DNA of 36,942 bases, from the NCBI GenBank assembly GCA_028870705.1, contig JAGWPD010000242.1:1-36942 (forward strand). Direction: 5' to 3'. Source of the DNA: Gammaproteobacteria bacterium. Lineage in GTDB: Bacteria > Pseudomonadota > Gammaproteobacteria > Steroidobacterales > Steroidobacteraceae. Within the stretch, counting starts at the first letter, position 1. Every line of letters begins with the position of its first letter. Shown here piece by piece: positions 31,612 to 36,942 of this stretch. The notes beneath the pieces were generated by a model. That model did no database searches, was not told the DNA's origin, and saw nothing but the letters and a program-made list of their open reading frames with translations. Position numbers and translations under genes: made by a program.

Positions 31612-32763
31612 ATGGCCATCCTGCTTGTGTTTGCTCCCGATGCGCTTGTCCGCTTTCGCGGCGGCCACGTGCTGATTCACACCAGCAATCCCGGCATGCC
31701 GGCCTTCGAGACTGACAATCCGGCACTCATTGCATGGGTCTGCCAATTCGCCCGACCGGCGGATCCCGACCAATTGCGCATGGCGCTGCCCGCCTCGGAT
31801 CGCACGGTGGCCGGGCAGGTGCTCGATTACCTGCGGCGCAGCGGCGTACTGGTGGCGACTGACCAGTCAGATGAGGGCACACCCAACGCCGCGGAACGCA
31901 GCGGTCGCACACAGGAAAAACTGCGTGCCCTGGCGCGCAGCACCTATGAACTCGCCTGCGACCTGCTCGGTATGGGTCCGGCGGCTGAGCAGGAACTGGT
32001 GCGCGCCAGCGGAATCGGCGTGGAACAGCGGTTGCTAGGCATGTTGGCCGCGACCGATGGCCTGCGCAAGGAGCTGCAGTCCATGCGCGCATCGGCAGTG
32101 GCTATGCAGCTCCAAGGCCTGCAGATAGATGCCCGTGCGCGTGGATTGAAGCTGCACATCGGTTGCGGCCAAGGCCATCTGCCCGGATGGATCAACATCG
32201 ACGTGCATCCGGCGCCGCTGGCCCTGAACGTGCTGCGCGGACTGCCGTTCAGCGATGCCTCGGCAGAGTTTGTTTTCGTTTCGCACTTGCTCGAGCATCT
32301 CTATTTCCCGCGTGACGTGCAGCCCTTCCTCGCCGAGCTGCGGCGCGTGCTCGCTCCGGGTGGCATCGTACGCATTGTGGTGCCAGACATCGGCAAGTGC
32401 ATCGAGGCTTACGTGCGAAATGACCGGGATTTCTTCGCCAGCCGCCGAGAGACCTGGCCATGGTGGCCGAGCAATCCGACGCGGTTGGAGGACTTCCTTG
32501 CCTATGCGGGCGCGGGCCCCGAGCCCGCCTTCCTGTTCGAGTCGCATAAGTACGGCTATGACTTTGAAACGTTGCAGCGCGTGCTCAACGACGCGGGCTT
32601 CGTGTCAGTGATTGAGTCTGGTTACATGGCAAGTGAACACATGGCGCTTCGCGTAGATGAGATCAGCGCCGTAGCGCGGGCCACTTACGGTCAGCGTCAC
32701 TATTCGTTGTTCGTCGAGGCCAGCGGCATTGCCTGGGCGGGCTCCGGGGCGCCGAATTCATAG
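31612..32763 (+). CDS. SAM-dependent methyltransferase with a PqqD/RRE-like N-terminal domain
   Basis: A 383-aa protein. The C-terminal half is a class I methyltransferase: LKLHIGCGQGHLPGWINIDV (179-198) binds SAM, then LPFSDASAEFVFVSHLLEHL and LRRVLAPGGIVRIVVPD. The N-terminal 85 residues (LLVFAPDALVRFRGGHVLIHT, then ALIAWVCQFARPADPDQLRMAL, then VAGQVLDYLRRSGVLVA) have the strand-strand-helix layout of PqqD-type winged-helix domains, which bind peptide substrates in RiPP pathways. That match is by pattern only. It directly abuts the preceding stop (TAGATG), so it is translationally coupled to the hydroxylase-sulfotransferase. The 3' end overlaps the convergent sulfotransferase by 64 bases. 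Confidence 0.85.
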   Translation: MAILLVFAPDALVRFRGGHVLIHTSNPGMPAFETDNPALIAWVCQFARPADPDQLRMALPASDRTVAGQVLDYLRRSGVLVATDQSDEGTPNAAERSGRTQEKLRALARSTYELACDLLGMGPAAEQELVRASGIGVEQRLLGMLAATDGLRKELQSMRASAVAMQLQGLQIDARARGLKLHIGCGQGHLPGWINIDVHPAPLALNVLRGLPFSDASAEFVFVSHLLEHLYFPRDVQPFLAELRRVLAPGGIVRIVVPDIGKCIEAYVRNDRDFFASRRETWPWWPSNPTRLEDFLAYAGAGPEPAFLFESHKYGYDFETLQRVLNDAGFVSVIESGYMASEHMALRVDEISAVARATYGQRHYSLFVEASGIAWAGSGAPNS

Positions 32764-33440
32764 CCGTGACGTTCGATCACCTCGGCGTCGCGCAGGGCGA
32801 CCAATTCGCGCAGGGCGTCGCTGTAGTAGTTCGTGTAACCATCATGGCGTGAAGTATTGCGTGGTGCCGCGACGGCGATGAAATTCATCATCTCCTCGCC
32901 CACCGCCTGGCCTGCCGCGGTCAGCATGTCAGGCAGCGCGTCGCGCAGTTCTTCCGAGCGTCCGATGCGCACTTGGGCGCCGACGCCGCCATACATGTAG
33001 CGATAGAGGTAGCTGTAGAAACCGAGCCGACTGCCACGAATCGGGGCCAACGCGGCCTTTGGCAGATTTAGCCCCTGATTGCTGTACGTGGACGGTAACG
33101 CGCGCAGCACCAGATCGAGCCGGATACTGCCCGCTCCCAGGTCCAACATGTTGCGCAAAGTGTCGCCAAAATCGAGCCGGCCGTCATCACTGAGGATGCG
33201 ATAGAGAAAATTTGGGTTGGCCTGCTGCTGCTGGAACGAATACCAAGAGACGTAGTAGCTCCAAGGATTGCGCACGAAACCCAGAATCGGCAGGTGCCTC
33301 GCTTCCTGCGGGATCATGTTGCGCGGCAGGTGATATCCCACCTGGCGCGCTTCGGGCAGGAAGCGCAGCAGGCACTCATTGACGAAGGTGCCACCCGACT
33401 TGTGCAGGTGCAGGAACACCAGGCGACTGGTCATGATCAT
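32700..33440 (-). CDS. sulfotransferase family protein (short form)
   Basis: A 246-aa single-domain sulfotransferase. The phosphosulfate loop is VFLHLHKSGGTFVNE (8-22) and the 3'-phosphate motif is GFVRNPWSYYVSWYSF (54-69). The HLHKSGGT wording is like the heparan-sulfate or chondroitin-type (Sulfotransfer_2-like) group rather than the APRSGST/FPRSGTT type of the two other sulfotransferases here, so it may act on a different acceptor. The start is 33440 or 33434, with no strong ribosome site. It is the first of the enzyme genes on the minus strand beyond the operon and overlaps the methyltransferase gene end to end. Confidence 0.9.
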   Translation of the reverse strand: MIMTSRLVFLHLHKSGGTFVNECLLRFLPEARQVGYHLPRNMIPQEARHLPILGFVRNPWSYYVSWYSFQQQQANPNFLYRILSDDGRLDFGDTLRNMLDLGAGSIRLDLVLRALPSTYSNQGLNLPKAALAPIRGSRLGFYSYLYRYMYGGVGAQVRIGRSEELRDALPDMLTAAGQAVGEEMMNFIAVAAPRNTSRHDGYTNYYSDALRELVALRDAEVIERHGYEFGAPEPAQAMPLASTNNE

Positions 33441-33493
33441 AGTGGCGCCAGTGCCTGCCGGGTGAATCGGCTGTGGGCCAGGACCGATCCGGC

Positions 33494-33871
33494 CTATTTA
33501 CCCTGCGGCGGCGCTACCTGCGTCGTGATGTACTGCAACCGGCGCTGAGTCTCCTCGCGCAATGCAATCATTTCACCTTCCGTCATGCAGGTATTATCGT
33601 GTTGCAGGTGCGAGCCGAGCTTAATGTTCGAGCTACAATAGAGTGTCCTGCCGTTGCTGTCGACCAGCTTGTAGCCCAGGCGCTTCAGGCCGACTATCTC
33701 CTCGGCGCTAAGCCTGCTCACGGGCACCACGTGCAAGCCAGCTGCGGGAGCCGCTGGGGGCGCAGCCAAGGTCGGGGCGGCCGCCGGTATCGCAGGCGCA
33801 GGCGCACTGGCACATCCGGCCAGGGTCAGGGTCAATCCGAAGGTTAAAACGAGGGATCTCAAGTTGCGCAT
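33494..33871 (-). CDS. small lipoprotein, unknown function
   Basis: A 125-aa lipoprotein. The ATG at 33869-33871 gives a lipoprotein signal (MRNLRSLVLTFGLTLTLAGC) with lipobox LAGC and has GAGG upstream. An Ala/Pro-rich linker follows, and then a compact C-terminal part with GYKLVDSNGRTLYCSSN and DNTCMTEGEMIALREE. The two cysteines about 17 residues apart could form a disulfide. Similar short exported proteins with a 'LYC...TCMTE' ending occur in related gammaproteobacteria, as far as I recall, without known function. It lies between two minus-strand enzyme genes of the modification island. Confidence 0.85.
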   Translation of the reverse strand: MRNLRSLVLTFGLTLTLAGCASAPAPAIPAAAPTLAAPPAAPAAGLHVVPVSRLSAEEIVGLKRLGYKLVDSNGRTLYCSSNIKLGSHLQHDNTCMTEGEMIALREETQRRLQYITTQVAPPQGK

Positions 33872-33961
33872 TCGGTACCTCGGGAAAGCAGGATCACACG
33901 ATAATCCCTGTAATACATCGATGCAACCGCACAGCGGGCCTCGATTCGCCGGCACGCGCCG

Positions 33962-34606
33962 CTACGAGTGCACAACAGCCCGTATGTGAGCCTCCACGCG
34001 GCTGTCGAATTGTCCCAAGCCCCGGTCGCCTTGTTGCAGCAGTACCAGCAACTCCGCAGCGGGCAGGAAATCGCAGATCAAGTGAGTGCGGGCAACGGTA
34101 GTGTGCTCATTCCAAACGCCGTGCATTGCATTATTGTTGAGTACCCAGACCTCTCCCGGCCGCATTACGTAGACTCGAGAACCGGACAGCATCCAAGCTC
34201 GCTCATGCGTGACCACGGGCACGTGCACGCGCAGGGATTTGGAAAAGTACGCGGCCTTGTCTACGTGTGGTGCCACCGTTGCACCGGGCGGAAGCCGCGC
34301 CAACAGGCAACGCAACGGCGGCGCTGGAATCAGCGTACGGATGATTTCCTGCACGTATGGCAGGTATTGCAGTGCCGGCCGGTCCTCGACTAGCCGGTCG
34401 CCCTCGGCGGGTGCATGCCCGCGCAGAAAAACCGCCTCGGCCGGTTGATGCACGCCGACGCGTCCGCCGCGGCTACCCCAAAAATTATCGGGCAGACCCT
34501 CTACATCGCGCCGCAAGCGCTCGCCGTCGACCTGCAGCGTCAGGCGTGCGCAGCCGCCCACCAGATTGTCCTTGTCGAGTACTGCGTAGCCAGGTAAGTC
34601 GAGCAT
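33962..34606 (-). CDS. AspH-like 2OG/Fe(II) oxygenase
   Basis: A 214-aa single-domain oxygenase. The iron ligands fit H114, D116 (VAPHVDKAAYF) and H162 (NAMHGVWNE), and R173 (VARTHLICDF) fits the 2-oxoglutarate site. This layout, LLARLPPGATVAPHVD followed by LRVHVPVVTHERAWML, matches the oxygenase half of the fused protein at 29794-31611, so the two are paralogous domains. The ATG at 34606 is used; an in-frame ATG at 34669 would add 21 residues with no signal peptide. The longer open frame beyond it is antisense to the next genes. No strong ribosome site is seen. Confidence 0.88.
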   Translation of the reverse strand: MLDLPGYAVLDKDNLVGGCARLTLQVDGERLRRDVEGLPDNFWGSRGGRVGVHQPAEAVFLRGHAPAEGDRLVEDRPALQYLPYVQEIIRTLIPAPPLRCLLARLPPGATVAPHVDKAAYFSKSLRVHVPVVTHERAWMLSGSRVYVMRPGEVWVLNNNAMHGVWNEHTTVARTHLICDFLPAAELLVLLQQGDRGLGQFDSRVEAHIRAVVHS

Positions 34607-34753
34607 GCAACAATGATAGCCGAGATCCGTGCTGAACCGGCACGGCGGGCTTGTACCGCCGTGCCGCATGAGCGCAATATCTGGCCGCACGCGGCTGGTC
34701 GATTCCCGCGTTTCATTGGAGCACATCAAAATGTTGCCCCGCACACAGAGGTT

Positions 34754-35095
34754 ATGTCCGACGCTGGCCGTACTGTTTTCGTGACGATGAGCATTGCGCA
34801 CGCCACCACGTCCGAGACCCCCAACCTCTACAGCGCCGCGGAGCTGCTTCCCGGCCGCAGCGCCGGGGACCTGCACCGCAACGCGCTCGACCACCCGGCC
34901 GAGATCCTGCGCCTTAGCGGGATCCGCCGCGACATGCGGGTCGCCGACTTCCTCGCCGGCGATGGCTACTTCAGTGAACTGCTGAGCAACGTGGTCGGTC
35001 CCGGCGGACGCGTGCTCATGATCAACAAGGAGCCGATGCTCGGCAAGACCGATCGATTCGTGCTGGTGCTGAGGAAGCAGCCACCGCATCACTAG
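34754..35095 (+). pseudogene. remnant of a COG4798-type predicted methyltransferase
   Basis: A 113-aa frame. Residues about 25-90 match the start of the exported predicted methyltransferases of this type: HRNALDHPAEILRLSGIRRDMRVADFLAGDGYFSELLSNVVGPGGRVL. The next residues (GKTDRFVLVLRKQ) match the very end of the same family, so the middle of about 120-150 residues seems to be missing, in frame. The SAM motif has DFLAGDGY where DLGAGGGY is usual. The normal signal peptide is also absent. I judge it a decayed gene, although a short expressed protein is possible. It sits between the divergent oxygenase gene and the S10 peptidase gene. Confidence 0.6.
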
Positions 35096-35122
35096 CGGAA
35101 CACACAGGAAACTGGAGTCGCC

Positions 35123-36775
35123 ATGATTGAAGTCAGGAACACGCTGATTCACGTTGCCACATGCGCGCTGCTGGGTGCGGCGCCGATTGCGCGATCTGCA
35201 CCCGCAGTGGGCGCCGTCGCCAGCAAGGCCGAGTCGGCCGCGCCGACAACACCAGCAACGCCGGCATCCATTGCGGCCGCGGCTGCGCCCGAACTTTTTG
35301 CAGTCGAAGATCGGTTGAGCGAAGGCTCGGTCACGATCGGCGGACGCAGAATCGACTACCAGGCGCATGCGGGCACGCTGGTCGTGCACGGCCGGGGCTG
35401 GGACGATGTGCCGCAGAACGCGGACAAGGACGCCAAAGTGCCGCCCGCCGAGGCGAGCATGTTCTACACCGCCTATTTCGCCAAGAATCCCGGCGCGGGA
35501 GCGCGCCCGGTCACCTTCCTGTTCAACGGCGGGCCTGGCTCCTCGACGATCTGGCTGCACATGGGCGCGTTCGGCCCGAAGCGGGTGCTGACACCAGGCG
35601 ATACACATCCGGGCGCCGCGCCGTACACGGTGGTCAACAACGAGTACAGCCTGCTCGATGCGAGCGACCTGGTATTCGTCGATGCGCCCGGCACCGGCTA
35701 CAGCCGTATCAGCGGCAAGGACCGGGAGAAGGAATTCTTCACCATCGACGGCGATGCGCACGCCTTCGCCGAATTCATCCAGCAATTCCTGTCAAAGTAC
35801 GGGCGCTGGAACTCGCCGAAATTCCTGTTTGGCGAAAGCTATGGCACGACACGCGTTGCCAGGCTGATCGCGATGCTGGAGACCGAGAAGTTCATCGACT
35901 TCAACGGCGTCGTCAATCTCTCGCAGATCGAGATCTTCGATGCCAACGCCGATACGGCCGAATCCAATCCGGGCGTCGACCTGCCCTACCTGGTGGCGCT
36001 GCCCTCCTACGCCGCCACCGCCTGGTACCACCATCGCACCACGAACGCGCCGGCCACGCTGCCGGCCTTGCTGGCTGAGGTCGAGCAGTTCGCCATGCAC
36101 GACTACGCCCTCGCATTGCTGGCGGGCTCGACGCTGGATGCGGCCACGCGCCATGCCATCGCCTCGAAACTGCATGACTACACCGGCCTGCCGGTGGATT
36201 ACATCGAGAAGGCCGACCTGCGCATAGACGTGGGTGAGTTCGCGCAGAACCTGCGCGCCGACGGCGAGGCCACGGTCGGCCGGCTCGATACGCGCTTTAC
36301 CGGTCCCACCATAGACTTGCTGAGCAAGGAAGCGGACTACGATCCGCAGTTCGCCGCCGTCGGCTCGGCTTACGTTTCCGCCTTCAACGACTATGCGCGC
36401 GGCACGCTGGGGTTTGCACCGGACCGCAGTTTCAGACCCTTGCCGGCAGAGATCAACAAGGCCTGGACAGCCACGAGCGAGCACGTCTCGCTGCTGCGCG
36501 TGAAGGCGCCGAACCTGCTGCCCGACCTGGCCACGGCCATGAAGTACAACCCGCGTCTCAAGCTGATGCTCAACGCCGGATACTACGATCTGGCCACGCC
36601 GTATTATGAGGGCGTGTACGAATTGAACCACCTGCCCATCCCCGACCAGCTGCGCGCCAACATCGAGACGAAGTTCTATGAGTCGGGCCACATGGTGTAT
36701 GCGCACGAGCCCTCGCTCAAGGCCTTGCACGCGAACGTGGCCGACTTCATCCGGCGCGCTTCGCAGCCGAACTGA
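35123..36775 (+). CDS. secreted S10-family serine carboxypeptidase
   Basis: An exported peptidase of 550 aa. A signal-like N-terminus (IHVATCALLGAAPIARSA) is followed by an Ala/Pro/Thr-rich linker to about residue 58. The S10 features are in order: oxyanion NGGPGSS (135-141), catalytic S239 in FGESYGTTR, D489 in NAGYYDLATPYY, and H523 in YESGHMVYAHEPS. These enzymes remove C-terminal residues from peptides, here probably in the periplasm or outside. The ATG has a GGAG ribosome site upstream. It lies 27 bases after the methyltransferase remnant. A link to the modification island is positional only. Confidence 0.95.
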   Translation: MIEVRNTLIHVATCALLGAAPIARSAPAVGAVASKAESAAPTTPATPASIAAAAAPELFAVEDRLSEGSVTIGGRRIDYQAHAGTLVVHGRGWDDVPQNADKDAKVPPAEASMFYTAYFAKNPGAGARPVTFLFNGGPGSSTIWLHMGAFGPKRVLTPGDTHPGAAPYTVVNNEYSLLDASDLVFVDAPGTGYSRISGKDREKEFFTIDGDAHAFAEFIQQFLSKYGRWNSPKFLFGESYGTTRVARLIAMLETEKFIDFNGVVNLSQIEIFDANADTAESNPGVDLPYLVALPSYAATAWYHHRTTNAPATLPALLAEVEQFAMHDYALALLAGSTLDAATRHAIASKLHDYTGLPVDYIEKADLRIDVGEFAQNLRADGEATVGRLDTRFTGPTIDLLSKEADYDPQFAAVGSAYVSAFNDYARGTLGFAPDRSFRPLPAEINKAWTATSEHVSLLRVKAPNLLPDLATAMKYNPRLKLMLNAGYYDLATPYYEGVYELNHLPIPDQLRANIETKFYESGHMVYAHEPSLKALHANVADFIRRASQPN

Positions 36776-36800
36776 GCGCTCGGCACGGCCCGCTCGCAGC

Positions 36801-36942
36801 ATGTCGCGCCTCGCCAACCAGCTGACTGAAGCCGTCCTTGAGCTGCGCGCTGCAGGTGCGCGCTTCGCCCTCATCGGCGGGCTGGCGCTCGCGGCGCACA
36901 AAGTCGTAAGGGGAACGCAGGACATCGATTTGCTGGTCGACG
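36801..36942 (+). CDS. nucleotidyltransferase-like protein, N-terminus only (cut by window edge)
   Basis: The first 47 residues of a gene running off the window: MSRLANQLTEAVLELRAAGA, then FALIGGLALAAHKVVRGTQDIDLLVD. The GG..A......R.T.DIDLL pattern is that of the nucleotidyltransferase fold of AbiEii/MNT-type proteins, some of which are toxins in toxin-antitoxin pairs. No clear ribosome site is seen. The C-terminus and any partner lie outside the window. Confidence 0.75.
   Translation, partial: MSRLANQLTEAVLELRAAGARFALIGGLALAAHKVVRGTQDIDLLVD

Noticed and set aside
33962-35785. A 607-residue open frame on the minus strand
   Set aside because: Only the last 214 residues are the AspH-like oxygenase. 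The remainder is antisense to the methyltransferase remnant and the S10 peptidase gene.
1-36942. Prophage, insertion sequence, integron or CRISPR array
   Set aside because: No integrase, transposase, cas gene, terminal repeats or regularly spaced repeats were seen. The only tandem repeat is the short one at 11631-11668.

Overview
The window is high-GC bacterial DNA. It carries TonB-dependent receptors (TBDRs), LacI-family regulators, MFS sugar transporters and a complete set of glycogen genes. This combination points to a Gram-negative proteobacterium, most likely a gammaproteobacterium of the Xanthomonadales/Nevskiales/Steroidobacterales type; Caulobacterales cannot be excluded. I see no rRNA, tRNA, CRISPR array, insertion sequence or prophage.

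Region A (1-9952) is a sugar-uptake locus of the 'carbohydrate utilization containing TBDR' type. It holds a TBDR (cut by the window edge), a secreted GH13 amylase, a cytoplasmic GH13 alpha-glucosidase, a LacI regulator, an SLC45/GPH-like MFS permease, a sucrose phosphorylase and a second MFS permease. An 11-base motif, GAATACGTATG, lies upstream of the TBDR, the SLC45-like permease and the GH13 pair. A weaker copy sits between the sucrose phosphorylase and the second permease. It is probably the operator of one of the two LacI proteins. The expected flow is glucoside import, then hydrolysis or phosphorolysis to glucose and glucose-1-phosphate.

Region B (9958-21421) is storage metabolism. A minus-strand unit, glgC - GH57 - malQ, is coupled by ATGA overlaps and followed by a second LacI gene across a 14-bp tandem repeat. 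glgB diverges from glgC, and a DUF3417-type alpha-glucan phosphorylase converges on glgB. Two toxin-antitoxin loci flank this block: an odd one-ORF MazE/MazF-like gene with a perfect 13-bp-arm inverted repeat at its start, and a Phd/VapC pair just upstream of glgP. Glucose-1-phosphate from sucrose phosphorylase can feed GlgC, so regions A and B form a plausible sugar-to-glycogen route.

Region C (21542-22703) is a putative lipoprotein overlapping a secreted DUF192 protein.

Region D (23055-34606) is the most unusual part. A full-length TBDR with a strong terminator is followed by seven enzymes plus a small lipoprotein: a TPR-sulfotransferase, a prolyl-4-hydroxylase-like 2OG oxygenase, a TPR-AspH hydroxylase, an AspH-sulfotransferase fusion, a methyltransferase with a possibly PqqD/RRE-like N-terminus, a third sulfotransferase and a third AspH-like oxygenase. 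Together they carry three sulfotransferase domains, four 2OG-oxygenase domains and one methyltransferase, recombined in different fusions. I infer a hydroxylation/sulfation/methylation system acting on a protein, peptide or small molecule that the window does not identify.

Region E (34754-36942) has an internally deleted methyltransferase remnant, a secreted S10 serine carboxypeptidase and the start of a nucleotidyltransferase-like gene cut by the window edge.
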